Assembly (NCBI RefSeq): GCF_018449525.1
Contig: NZ_JAAVUS010000009.1
Location: forward strand, 124,001 to 188,000
DNA length: 64,000 nucleotides
Direction of reading: 5' to 3'
From: Bradyrhizobium sp. dw_78
GTDB taxonomy: Bacteria; Pseudomonadota; Alphaproteobacteria; Rhizobiales; Xanthobacteraceae
Shown: positions 54,581 to 62,882 of the stretch, one piece after another
Position numbering within the stretch: the stretch's first letter is position 1
Layout of the letters: each line of letters starts with the position of its first letter
Program-made: the position numbers and the translations under genes
The notes under the pieces: model-generated
What the model was told of the DNA's origin: nothing
Seen by the model: the letters and a program-made list of their open reading frames with translations, nothing else
Databases searched by the model: none

Positions 54581-55552
54581 ATGACCACGATTATTCTCAT
54601 TGCGATAGCCGCCGGCTGCGCGTCGGCCCTGATGTTCGCCTCGATCGTCTCGGGCGAGCTGGTTTCGCTATTGTTGCTCTACCTGGCGCCGCTGCCGCTC
54701 ATGGTCGCGTCCATGGCCTGGGGTCCGCTGAGCGGTGTGATCGGCGGCATCACCGCGGCGGCCGGCCTGGGCGCGATCTTCGGTTTTCCCTACAGCATCA
54801 CCTTCGTGATCATGGTCGCGTTGCCCGCGTGGTGGCTCGGGCATCTGGCCCTTCTGGGCCGCCCCATCACCAGCGGCGCTCCGTCAGACCATGGCGGCGC
54901 CATCGCTCCGCCCGCATTCGAATGGTATCCGGTCGGCCGCATCCTGCTCTGGCTCACAGGTTTTGCGGCGCTGACCACAATGTTAGCGCTGCTGACGATA
55001 GGCACCGACGCCACCACCATCACCGGCACGATGCATCAGGCCTTGCTGCGCATGTTCGGCTTGATCGACGCTCCCGCCGGTGAGAGCGAGCAATTGATCG
55101 ATGTGCTGGTGACAATGGCGCCGATCGCCGCCGCGATCTTCACCATGTCGATGCTGACGCTCAACCTCTGGCTTGCCGCGAAAATCGCCGCGACTTCGGG
55201 ACGGCTGCGCCGCCCCTGGCCCGACCTCAAAAGCACCGCACTGCCGCCGATGACGCTGGCGGCATTGTCGGTCGCGGTCGCGTTCTGTTTTTCCAGTGGA
55301 CTGTTTGCGATCCTGGCGCAGATTGTCACGGCCGCCCTGATGATGGCCTATGCGCTGATCGGCTTTGCCGTCCTGCACACGCTGACGCTGGCGTTCAAGA
55401 ACCGCGTGTTCTGGCTGAGCTTCGCCTATGCGGTCGTGGTCATGTTCAGTTGGCTCGTTCTGACGGTGGCCGCTCTCGGCCTGGCCGACGCCGTTTTTGG
55501 ACTCCGGCAACGCTATTTGCGCAGCCGGCCGCCGCCGCTACCCGCCGCCTGA
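54581..55552 (+). CDS. DUF2232 family membrane protein
   Basis: A 323-residue inner-membrane protein with about eight hydrophobic segments, beginning MTTIILIAIAAGCASALMFA and including YLAPLPLMVASMAWGPLSGV and VLHTLTLAFKNRVFWLSFAY. This matches DUF2232 membrane proteins of alphaproteobacteria, placed between rpsR and rplI. The family fold resembles YybS/ECF-S type transport components, but the function is not known. AAAGGAG lies about 10 bases before the start at 54581. The frame upstream to 54524 lacks a start signal. Confidence 0.8.
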   Translation: MTTIILIAIAAGCASALMFASIVSGELVSLLLLYLAPLPLMVASMAWGPLSGVIGGITAAAGLGAIFGFPYSITFVIMVALPAWWLGHLALLGRPITSGAPSDHGGAIAPPAFEWYPVGRILLWLTGFAALTTMLALLTIGTDATTITGTMHQALLRMFGLIDAPAGESEQLIDVLVTMAPIAAAIFTMSMLTLNLWLAAKIAATSGRLRRPWPDLKSTALPPMTLAALSVAVAFCFSSGLFAILAQIVTAALMMAYALIGFAVLHTLTLAFKNRVFWLSFAYAVVVMFSWLVLTVAALGLADAVFGLRQRYLRSRPPPLPAA

Positions 55553-55556
55553 AAAC

Positions 55557-55591
55557 ACTTCACTTCACTTCAATCCAATCCAATCCAATCC
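55557..55591 (+). repeat. Tandem pentamer repeats upstream of rplI
   Basis: Three copies of CACTT/ACTTC-type pentamers run into four copies of AATCC, forming a simple-sequence tract in the rplI leader about 40 bases before the start codon. Confidence 0.7.
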
Positions 55592-55631
55592 GAAAGTCTT
55601 TATCCCTCAACACATCCAAAGGAGAACGAAT

Positions 55632-56237
55632 ATGGAAGTCATTTTGCTGGAACGCGTCGCCAAGCTCGGTCAGATGGGCGAAGTCGTGAAGGTCAAGGAT
55701 GGTTACGCACGTAACTTCCTGCTGAAGCGCAAGAAGGCACTGCGCGCAACCGCGGAAAACCGGACCAAATATGACGGCATGAAAACCGAGCTGGAGGCCA
55801 ACAATCTCAAGGCCAAATCCGAGGCCAGCAAGGTTGCCGAGAAGATCGATGGGCGCGACATCGTGATCATCCGTCAGGCCTCCGAATCCGGTCAGTTGTT
55901 CGGCTCGGTCTCGGTGCGCGACATCGTCGACGCCCTGGCGGCTGACGGCATCACCGTCGGCCGGCCGCAGGTCTGGCTCGATGCGCCGATCAAGGTGATC
56001 GGTCAGCAGAAGGTGACGATCGCCGTTCACCCCGAAGTCGAGGCCGGCATCACCGTGACGGTCGCCCGCAGTGCCGATGAAGCCGACCGCATCAAGCGCG
56101 GCGAAGACATCTCCAGCCGCCAGGAAGATCAGGATGCCGCCGCCGAAGCGCTCGCCGCCGCCGGCGAATTCTTCGATCCGGAAGCCCAGCGCGACGACGA
56201 TATTGCGCCGGCGGAGCCTGCGGCCACCGAGACCTGA
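55632..56237 (+). CDS. rplI: Ribosomal protein L9
   Basis: A 201-residue L9. MEVILLERVAKLGQMGEVVK and VKDGYARNFLLKRKKALRAT form the N-terminal domain; a long connecting helix (MKTELEANNLKAKSEASKVA) leads to the C-terminal domain (RQASESGQLFGSVSVRDIVD); the tail is acidic with Ala and Glu. L9 binds 23S rRNA near the L1 stalk. AAAGGAGAACG lies 7 bases upstream. It is followed by a strong terminator-like hairpin. Confidence 0.96.
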   Translation: MEVILLERVAKLGQMGEVVKVKDGYARNFLLKRKKALRATAENRTKYDGMKTELEANNLKAKSEASKVAEKIDGRDIVIIRQASESGQLFGSVSVRDIVDALAADGITVGRPQVWLDAPIKVIGQQKVTIAVHPEVEAGITVTVARSADEADRIKRGEDISSRQEDQDAAAEALAAAGEFFDPEAQRDDDIAPAEPAATET

Positions 56238-56270
56238 TCCGGCTTGCTCACTTGACTGGATGAAACGAAC

Positions 56271-56298
56271 AAAGCCCGGCCTGATCAGGCCGGGCTTT
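56271..56298 (+). terminator. Rho-independent terminator of rplI
   Basis: A perfect 28-base palindrome with arms AAAGCCCGGCCTGA and TCAGGCCGGGCTTT begins 34 bases after the rplI stop. The A/T-flanked GC stem is a typical intrinsic terminator; the loop is minimal and no long T-tract follows. Confidence 0.75.
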
Positions 56299-56343
56299 GC
56301 AATGACGACCGGGACTTCATTGCCGAAGGGCCGGATGCAGCTA

Positions 56344-56444
56344 TAGCGTTTTCGAGCGAAGTGGATCCGGTTCGCGTGAAGAAAACGCGTCAAAACAAAA
56401 TGTTAAAGCCCGGTTCTGATTCAATCAGAACCGATAAGGCTCTA
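56344..56444 (-). repeat. TAGAGC dispersed element, minus orientation
   Basis: A full copy: TAGCGTTTTCGAGCGAAGTG at the start, the core GCGTGAAGAAAACGCGTC, the perfect palindrome GGTTCTGATT-C-AATCAGAACC, and GGCTCTA at the end. It sits between the rplI terminator and the cytochrome gene. Confidence 0.85.
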
Positions 56445-56465
56445 ACGGCCCTGTCCGTGCCAAGC

Positions 56466-57146
56466 CTATTGAGAGGCGGATGATGGCGCCGCGGTGGCCG
56501 GTTCCGGCGGCTTGGTGGCGGCGGAAGCCGCCGGGGTGACCGGAGGCACCGGATCGGGCCGCGAAGCTGGCGTGCTACGTCCGGTCTCGCTCGGGGACTC
56601 GGTCTTGGCGCTCTCGGATTTGGGTTGGTCCGACGGTTTCCCTGCCCCGGAAGCGGCTCCCTCGTCCTTCGCAGCATCACCTTTCGCAGGCTCTGTGTTG
56701 CCGGCGTCCGGCCTGTCGGCGTTATCCTTCAAATCTCCGGTGCCTGATTTGCCCTTCTTGCCCAACCTTCGCTTGGTGACGGGCTTCCGGCCCTCCCTGT
56801 CGGCTTCTGGCTTCCGGGCCTGTTGCGGTTCTGGCGAAGTGGCGATGGCCCGGCCCCGGCGGCCCAAGGGGGCGGGTTGCTGCTCGGCCGCGCCGTTGGA
56901 GATCAGGTAGGAACTGAGCGACGAAGCCATCTCGGGGCTTGTGGTGTAATGCTGGCGCAGGAACCCCTGCAAGGATCCCGGAGGCACCGTTTTCAAAAGT
57001 CCCCGCGGGCTTTTGTGGCACACCGTGCAGGTGCCCGCGAAAATCTGCGAAGGACTTTTACCTGCCTCGAAATTTTGCGCCTGAACCCCTGTCAGGCTAC
57101 CGATCAGAAGCGTCACCGTCGCTAAAATGCGCGCTCGGCCCAACAT
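56466..57146 (-). CDS. Exported c-type cytochrome-like protein
   Basis: A 226-residue protein. Residues 1-23 are a signal peptide (ILATVTLLIGSLTGVQA-Q). FAGTCTVCHKSPRGLLKTVP has a CxxCH heme-binding motif and KSPSQIFAGTC fits the start of a class I cytochrome c fold. YTTSPEMASSLSSYLISNG may supply the methionine axial ligand region. The C-terminal half (about 95-226) is a low-complexity tail rich in Pro, Ala, Lys and Ser. It is likely periplasmic and electron-transferring, but the tail is unusual for cytochrome c. No oxidase genes lie nearby. Confidence 0.75.
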   Translation of the reverse strand: MLGRARILATVTLLIGSLTGVQAQNFEAGKSPSQIFAGTCTVCHKSPRGLLKTVPPGSLQGFLRQHYTTSPEMASSLSSYLISNGAAEQQPAPLGRRGRAIATSPEPQQARKPEADREGRKPVTKRRLGKKGKSGTGDLKDNADRPDAGNTEPAKGDAAKDEGAASGAGKPSDQPKSESAKTESPSETGRSTPASRPDPVPPVTPAASAATKPPEPATAAPSSASQ

Positions 57147-57432
57147 TCCCTATTCTCCAATGTGGAAGTCGCTTCCAAAATCCCGTCCCGATGGCGGTAC
57201 TGAAGCGGCGATCATCTTATTAGCCGAATATTCCGCGAATGGAAGAGCGCATATCACGCAACGGCGTGAACACGGCATTCCAGAATATCCGCTTTGTGTA
57301 CAACGCACTAGCGCTCACCAAACTTGAACATTATGATCTTGCAGGGGCTGAGGGGAACCATCTCCTCCCATGGGCGTCGCTGTGACGCCGGGCAGATTAT
57401 AGCCTTGCCGGGATCGCTCCTTGGTGGTTTCG

Positions 57433-58683
57433 ATGGATCGTTTGTTGCATTACTTCCTGAAGCAGTTCATTCGCCGTGGATCGATAACGTTCACGACGGC
57501 GAATGGCTCTACATTCAGCTGCGGCGATGGTACCGGTGAGCCGGTATCCGTCCGATTCACGACCGTGAACGCCGAACGACGGATTCTGCTCAACCCCGAA
57601 CTCTCGCTGGGCGAAGCGTATATGGACGGCACGTTCGTGGTCGAGCGCGGCTCGCTTGCGGATGCGCTGGCGATCCTGATGTCTCAGCCGCAGGCGCTGC
57701 CCCGCTGGGCCAAATTGCAGTGGTGGCTGCGATATCTGGCCAGACACGCCCAGCAGTTCAATCCACGGCCGCGATCGAAGAACAACGTCGCGCATCATTA
57801 CGATCTCGACGGACGGCTCTATTCCCTGTTCCTCGACTCCGACAAGCAATACAGCTGCGCCTATTTCGAGACACCGGACACCAGCCTCGAAGACGCCCAG
57901 CTCGCCAAGAAAAGGCATCTGGCTTCGAAATTATTGGTCGAACCGGGCAACCGCGTGCTCGATATCGGCTCCGGCTGGGGCGGCCTTGGCCTCTATCTGG
58001 CGGAAATGACCGGCGCCCAGGTCACCGGCATCACGCTCTCGACCGAGCAGTTGCAGGTGTCGAACGCCCGCGCCGCCGAGAAAAACCTGACGCAATCGGC
58101 GAAGTTCCTGCTCGAGGATTATCGCGACATTCCGGGTCCGTTCGACCGCATCGTATCGGTCGGGATGTTCGAACATGTCGGCGTCGATTTCTACGAGACC
58201 TATTTCAGGCACTGCGCCGAACTTCTGACCGACGACGGCGTCATGGTGCTGCATTCGATCGGCCGTTCGGAACCGCCCGATGTCACCAATCCCTGGATCG
58301 CGAAATACATCTTCCCCGGCGGTTACATCCCCGCGCTTTCGGAAGTGATCCCCGCGATCGAGCGCGTCGGCCTCCTGGTGTGCGACATCGAGATTCTGCG
58401 GCTGCACTATGCCGAAACCCTGAAGGCATGGCGCGAGCGCTTTATGGCGCAGCGGGATGAAGCGGTTCGGCTCTATGACGAGCGCTTTGCCCGGATGTGG
58501 GAATTCTACCTCGCTTCTTCGGAAATGGCGTTCCGCAAACAGAATTTGATGAATTTCCAGATCCAGATCACCAAACGCCAGGGCGTGGTGCCGATGACGC
58601 GGGATTATGTCACCCGCGAGGAAGCGAAGCTGCGCGGGGTCGAGCGCGGTAAGCGGCCGCGACTGCAAATCGCCGGCGGATAA
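57433..58683 (+). CDS. cfa: Cyclopropane-fatty-acyl-phospholipid synthase
   Basis: A 416-residue methyltransferase. The N-terminal lipid-binding part (RGSITFTTANGSTFSCGDGT) precedes a SAM-binding core: DIGSGWGGLGLYLAEMTGAQ, VSVGMFEHVGVDFYETYFRH and LHSIGRSEPPDVTNPWIAKY. The family adds a methylene to unsaturated fatty acyl chains of membrane lipids. The start at 57433 (MDRLLHYFLKQFI) is preferred to upstream GTG 57424. It lies alone between the divergent cytochrome gene and a gene-poor stretch. Confidence 0.93.
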   Translation: MDRLLHYFLKQFIRRGSITFTTANGSTFSCGDGTGEPVSVRFTTVNAERRILLNPELSLGEAYMDGTFVVERGSLADALAILMSQPQALPRWAKLQWWLRYLARHAQQFNPRPRSKNNVAHHYDLDGRLYSLFLDSDKQYSCAYFETPDTSLEDAQLAKKRHLASKLLVEPGNRVLDIGSGWGGLGLYLAEMTGAQVTGITLSTEQLQVSNARAAEKNLTQSAKFLLEDYRDIPGPFDRIVSVGMFEHVGVDFYETYFRHCAELLTDDGVMVLHSIGRSEPPDVTNPWIAKYIFPGGYIPALSEVIPAIERVGLLVCDIEILRLHYAETLKAWRERFMAQRDEAVRLYDERFARMWEFYLASSEMAFRKQNLMNFQIQITKRQGVVPMTRDYVTREEAKLRGVERGKRPRLQIAGG

Positions 58684-58705
58684 ATGCGGGCAAGCCGGCC
58701 TAGGG

Positions 58706-58733
58706 CAATCATGGCGGGCCAATCATGGCGGGC
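58706..58733. repeat. Exact 14-base tandem duplication
   Basis: CAATCATGGCGGGC occurs twice in direct succession just downstream of cfa. No function evident. Confidence 0.8.
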
Positions 58734-58758
58734 TGAGGTAAGACGCGGCTCCTGAACG

Positions 58759-58968
58759 CTAACTTTGCGTGCGCCGATAAGGATAGAGTGACGCCGGGCG
58801 CGCCAGCCGTGCCCGCACGGCGGACAGGGCAAGGCGGTCGCAAGATGCCGCGCGCATCTCCGGACGGGAAACCTTCTCCCGGGAGACCTTCTCCATGGTG
58901 TCGATCAGCCTCGACAGCCACAGCCTTCCCCCATCCCTCGATCGCCATGACTGAAGCCGTTGGGCCAT
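58759..58968 (-). CDS. Possible small basic protein
   Basis: A 69-residue frame, MAQRLQSWRSRDGGRLWLSR at its start, rich in Arg and Ser, with no membrane segment. AAGGA lies 6 bases before the ATG on the minus strand, which is the main reason for calling it. Composition could also be a shadow of a non-coding region. Function unknown. Confidence 0.4.
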   Translation of the reverse strand: MAQRLQSWRSRDGGRLWLSRLIDTMEKVSREKVSRPEMRAASCDRLALSAVRARLARPASLYPYRRTQS

Positions 58969-59151
58969 TGCCTGTCCTTGACTTATCCTGACCTGAACCC
59001 AATTCGCCGGACCGTACCAACTATCAATTCCGTGGTCCGCAAACCGTTCCCTTCCGACCCGTTCCGAAAGAAAATCCGCCGGATGTGACCTGCTTCACAA
59101 GCGATCCGACTCGCCTGCCCTACACCGCAGCATCTGCCTTGAATTCTGGGG

Positions 59152-59274
59152 ATGGGCGCGCAAATGCCGCAACCGTCGTTCGATCCGCACCGCGACATCC
59201 AGACCGATTATGTCCTGATCGCCACCGGCGTCGGAGCCGCCCTGATCGCCCTGATCTATCTCCTGCTGGTCTGA
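59152..59274 (+). CDS. Possible 40-residue membrane protein
   Basis: A frame of 40 codons reads MGAQMPQPSFDPHRDIQTDY followed by VLIATGVGAALIALIYLLLV. The charged start and the uninterrupted C-terminal hydrophobic helix give a tail-anchored small membrane protein. A second ATG at 59164 would make it 36 residues. A clear ribosome-binding site is missing for both. It lies about 310 bases before dnaB. No family recognised. Confidence 0.4.
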   Translation: MGAQMPQPSFDPHRDIQTDYVLIATGVGAALIALIYLLLV

Positions 59275-59453
59275 TTCGGGGCCAAATCCGATTCGGAGCC
59301 AGCACGGCCGCCTCGAACCACTCTCCGTCCGGACATAGGTCGGCCCTGGAGGGTGCAAGGTTCACCGCCACCGGCGTCTCCTTTTCCGACAAATCAGAAA
59401 ATCTTCGCTGTGTGCGCCGCACAACCCCGCAAACCCCGTCAAGCGATGAGCAG

Positions 59454-59479
59454 GATTCACACACCGTGTTGTGTGAATC
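59454..59479. promoter_or_regulatory. Perfect palindrome upstream of dnaB, possible operator
   Basis: Arms GATTCACACA and TGTGTGAATC, 10 bases each, with a 6-base spacer (CCGTGT). It is about 108 bases before the dnaB start codon and is not followed by a T-tract, so a protein-binding operator is more likely than a terminator. No known regulator is assigned. Confidence 0.45.
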
Positions 59480-59586
59480 GTGCATAAGGCACCTTCTCGC
59501 TTTCGCTAAGACGACAGGTGGCGCTTTATCGCCCCCCCAAATCCGACGCTTCCAACAACGATCCAATCCGAAGAACATCGTCTCTC

Positions 59587-61086
59587 ATGGCCTCGACTGA
59601 TTCGAACGTACTCAAGCTAACGCCCGACGCGCCCAATCCGGCCTATCGGAATGCGCCGCACAATATCGAGGCGGAACAGAGTTTGCTGGGCGCGATCCTG
59701 GTCAATAACGATGCATTCTATCGCGTCTCCGACTTCCTCGAGCCGAAGCACTTCTTCGAGCCGATCCACCAGACGATCTATGAGACCGCCGGAAGCCTGA
59801 TCCGGATGGGGAAAGTCGCAACCCCTGTCACGCTGAAAACCTTTCTGCCCGCCGAAACCGACATCGGCGGCATGACGGTTGGCCAATACCTCGCTCGTCT
59901 CGCCGCCGAAGCGACCACGATCATCAACGCCCACGATTACGGCCGAACGGTTTACGAGCTTTCCCTGCGCCGCGACCTGATCCGGATCGGCGAAGACATG
60001 GTCAACGTCGCCTTCGACGCACCGGTGGATTTTGCGCCCCGCGCGCAAATCGAGGATGCCGAACGCCAGCTCTACGAACTGGCCGAGACCGGCCGCTATG
60101 ACGGCGGCTTCCAGCGTTTCTCGCAAGCGCTCACCACCGCCGTCGACATGGCGGCCAACGCCTACAAACGCGACGGCAGGCTGTCCGGAATAGCGACCGG
60201 GCTACGCGACCTCGACAACAAGATGGGCGGATTGCAGCATTCCGACTTGATCATCGTCGCCGGCCGTCCCGGCATGGGCAAGACCGCGCTGGCCACCAAC
60301 ATCGCCTACAACGTGGCCAGGGCGCATCGCGCCGAAGTTCAGGCCGACGGCGCCATGAAATCCGTCAACGGCGGCATTGTCGGCTTCTTTTCCTGCGAAA
60401 TGTCCGCCGAGCAGCTCGCCACGCGTATTCTCGCGGAGCAAACCAGTATCGCCTCGAGCATGATCCGTCGCGGCGGCATCACCGAGGCCGATTTCGAGAA
60501 GATCCGCAACTATTCGATCGAATTGCAGTCCCTGCCGCTTTACGTCGACGAAACCGGCGGCCTGTCGATTTCGCAACTTACCGCGCGCGCGCGCCGCCTG
60601 AAGCGGCAGAAGGGTCTCGATCTGCTGGTTATCGATTATATCCAGCTGCTGCAGGGATCGGGCAAGCGTTCCGACAACCGCGTGCAGGAAGTCACGGAGA
60701 TCACGACCAATCTGAAGGCACTGGCCAAGGAGCTGAACGTCCCGATCATCGCGCTGTCGCAATTGTCGCGTCAGGTCGAAAACCGCGACGACAAGCGTCC
60801 GCAGCTCGCCGACCTCCGTGAGTCCGGCTCGATCGAGCAGGACGCCGACGTCGTGATCTTCGTGTACCGCGAGGAATATTATCTCGCCAACAAGGAGCCG
60901 CGCATCGGCACGCCGGAATACGAAAAATGGCAGCTCGATATGTCGCTGGTCCACGGCAAGGCCGAAGTCATCATCGGCAAGCAGCGCCACGGCCCGACCG
61001 GAACCGTCGAACTGCAATTTGAAGGACAATTCACCCGCTTCAGCGATCTGGTGCAGGACGGACAAATGCCGGACCGGACATATTAG
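59587..61086 (+). CDS. dnaB: Replicative DNA helicase
   Basis: A 499-residue DnaB. The N-terminal domain has PHNIEAEQSLLGAILVNNDA. The ATPase has VAGRPGMGKTALATNIAYNV (Walker A), LLVIDYIQLLQGSGKRSDNR (Walker B) and LSQLSRQVENRDDKRPQLAD, with the conserved ESGSIEQDADVVIFVYREEY downstream. It unwinds the parental duplex as a hexamer at the replication fork. ATG 59587 is the conserved N-terminus; the open frame to 59518 is not. alr follows 50 bases later. Confidence 0.97.
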   Translation: MASTDSNVLKLTPDAPNPAYRNAPHNIEAEQSLLGAILVNNDAFYRVSDFLEPKHFFEPIHQTIYETAGSLIRMGKVATPVTLKTFLPAETDIGGMTVGQYLARLAAEATTIINAHDYGRTVYELSLRRDLIRIGEDMVNVAFDAPVDFAPRAQIEDAERQLYELAETGRYDGGFQRFSQALTTAVDMAANAYKRDGRLSGIATGLRDLDNKMGGLQHSDLIIVAGRPGMGKTALATNIAYNVARAHRAEVQADGAMKSVNGGIVGFFSCEMSAEQLATRILAEQTSIASSMIRRGGITEADFEKIRNYSIELQSLPLYVDETGGLSISQLTARARRLKRQKGLDLLVIDYIQLLQGSGKRSDNRVQEVTEITTNLKALAKELNVPIIALSQLSRQVENRDDKRPQLADLRESGSIEQDADVVIFVYREEYYLANKEPRIGTPEYEKWQLDMSLVHGKAEVIIGKQRHGPTGTVELQFEGQFTRFSDLVQDGQMPDRTY

Positions 61087-61136
61087 AAGCGGGCTTATCC
61101 GGTTGAACCGCTTGTGACCCGCGCCTAAAGTACAGC

Positions 61137-62360
61137 ATGAACGTCGTTTCCGATCCCAAGACGATACCGGCGAGCCTCCCCCGCCCGCCCGAGACAGACA
61201 AGGCTGCGGCGCTTGCGGCCAAAACCGGGATACTCACGGTCGATCTCGATGCCATCGTCGCCAACTGGCGCAAGCTCGAGAAAACCGCGGTGCCGGCCGA
61301 ATGCGCCGGCGTCGTCAAGGCAGACGCCTATGGCTGCGGCGCCGATCCGGTCGCGCGCGCGCTAGCGCGAGCCGGCTGCAAGACCTTTTTCGTCGCAACC
61401 CTCGACGAGGCTGTCGCGGTCCGCGCCGCCGTGCCGTCGGCGGTCATTTATGTGCTCGACGGCTTCTTCCAGAATTGCGGCGATACCTACGCCAGAATCG
61501 ACGCCCGGCCCGTGATCGGCGATCTCAACGAGCTCGCCGAATGGGACGTATTTTGCCGCCGCTCCCACTGGGAGGGCGGCGCCGCCATTCATATCGACAC
61601 CGGCATGAACCGGCTCGGCCTTAGCGCGACGGAAGCGCAGGGGCTCGTTCCCAGGATCAATGCCGGCGATCACGGCATCACGCTGGTCATGAGCCACCTC
61701 ACCTCGGCCGAACAGCTCAATAGCTCGGCCAACGGCAGGCAGCTTGCGACCTTCCGCGAGATATCGGCGCTGTTTTCCGGCGTGCCGGCATCGCTCTCGA
61801 ATTCATCGGGCGTATTCCTGGGCGCGCAATTTCAGTTCGATCTGGTGCGGCCGGGCGCCGCGCTCTATGGCGTCAATCCCACGCCCGAAGCCGACAATCC
61901 GATGCAGCCGGTCGTCGAATTGAAGGCCCGCATCATGCATATCCGCAATGTGGAGCGCGGCGAAACCGTCGGCTATGGCGGCACCTGGACCGCGCGGCGG
62001 CCGACGAAACTCGCGATCATCTCCGCCGGCTATGCCGATGGATATTTCCGCGCCGCCAGCGCCAATGATGGCACCCGCGGCGCCGAGGTCGTGATCGCCG
62101 GCAAACGTTGCCCGATTGCGGGCCGTATCTCGATGGACCTGATGGCGGTCGATATTACCGACCTGCCGAACAACGCCGCGCGGCGCGGCCATATGGCAAC
62201 ATTGATCGGTGAAGGCATCACCGTTGACGAGCTCGCGCACCATTTCGGCACCATCGGCTATGAGGTGCTGACCAGCCTCGGCCGGCGCTACGCCCGACTC
62301 TACAAAGGCGGTGCGGCCGAAGCTTCGACCAGCCCCGCCCCCGCTTCCGACGTTGCATGA
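61137..62360 (+). CDS. alr: Alanine racemase
   Basis: A 407-residue PLP enzyme. CAGVVKADAYGCGADPVARA contains the lysine that binds PLP, and AAIHIDTGMNRLGLSATEAQ, GETVGYGGTWTARR (with the catalytic Tyr in the GYG region) and GRISMDLMAVDITDL follow. It makes D-alanine for peptidoglycan. The first ~25 residues (MNVVSDPKTIPASLPRPPET) are a non-conserved leader; a later start is possible. Located between dnaB and radA as in related species. Confidence 0.95.
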   Translation: MNVVSDPKTIPASLPRPPETDKAAALAAKTGILTVDLDAIVANWRKLEKTAVPAECAGVVKADAYGCGADPVARALARAGCKTFFVATLDEAVAVRAAVPSAVIYVLDGFFQNCGDTYARIDARPVIGDLNELAEWDVFCRRSHWEGGAAIHIDTGMNRLGLSATEAQGLVPRINAGDHGITLVMSHLTSAEQLNSSANGRQLATFREISALFSGVPASLSNSSGVFLGAQFQFDLVRPGAALYGVNPTPEADNPMQPVVELKARIMHIRNVERGETVGYGGTWTARRPTKLAIISAGYADGYFRAASANDGTRGAEVVIAGKRCPIAGRISMDLMAVDITDLPNNAARRGHMATLIGEGITVDELAHHFGTIGYEVLTSLGRRYARLYKGGAAEASTSPAPASDVA

Positions 62361-62378
62361 TCCGCCGCGGAATTTGCT

Positions 62379-62621
62379 TTATTGCGGCTTTCTGGAGTCG
62401 ATCGCCTTCTTGCAGGAGTCGCTGAGGTGGTCATGCTGCTTGTTCAAACAAGCGACGATCCGTCCACCGCCCGGCGCGGTTCCGGCGCAAAACTTCTTGT
62501 AATCGTCGCTGCAGGCGCCGCGTGCGTCGGGCGTCGCGTTTTGCGCCATGACGGCACCCGAAAAGGCGACACCTGAAAATCCGAATACGCAAACAACAAC
62601 AGCGGCCTGTAGTTTTGTCAT
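62379..62621 (-). CDS. Small exported cysteine-rich protein
   Basis: An 80-residue protein. MTKLQAAVVVCVFGFSGVAF through AVMA-Q is the signal peptide. The mature part ACSDDYKKFCAGTAPGGGRI VACLNKQHDHLSDSCKKAID has four evenly spaced cysteines resembling the Golgi-apparatus-protein-1 (GLG1) cysteine-rich repeat seen in exported bacterial proteins. It should form two disulfides in the periplasm. GGAG lies 5 bases upstream of ATG 62621. It is convergent with alr. Function unknown. Confidence 0.7.
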   Translation of the reverse strand: MTKLQAAVVVCVFGFSGVAFSGAVMAQNATPDARGACSDDYKKFCAGTAPGGGRIVACLNKQHDHLSDSCKKAIDSRKPQ

Positions 62622-62882
62622 GAGATCTCCGATGAACCGGGCGCAGGAACGCGCTTTGTAAAGCTGTACATGAAGATAGCCGCGTTCGACATTGACAATA
62701 TCGAACGGCCCGACGCGCTGGTCGCGCGGCGAAGCCAATATCGTTCGGTATCGGGCCCTTGCGACTCATCCTGAAATCAAGACCCTTGCTGAACCAAGAT
62801 CCTGCTGAACCAAGGCTCTTGCTGAAATGAAGGTTCCTGCTCCTCAAGACGAGAGGATCGCCGATTCGGAGAGACTGTCGCT
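62622..62882. repeat. Imperfect tandem repeats in the 62.78-62.83 kb gap
   Basis: Three imperfect copies of a CTTGCTGAACCAAG-type unit lie at about 62781-62830. The rest of the gap holds the promoters of the cysteine-rich gene and of the TSUP gene, not identified precisely. Confidence 0.5.

Larger units (their letters stand above)
58684..59586. other. Gene-poor region upstream of dnaB
   Basis: About 900 bases with only two possible small genes (58759-58968 on the minus strand and 59152-59274 on the plus strand), an exact 14-base tandem duplication at 58706-58733 and a palindrome at 59454-59479, all listed separately. The rest shows no gene or known RNA. Confidence 0.5.
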
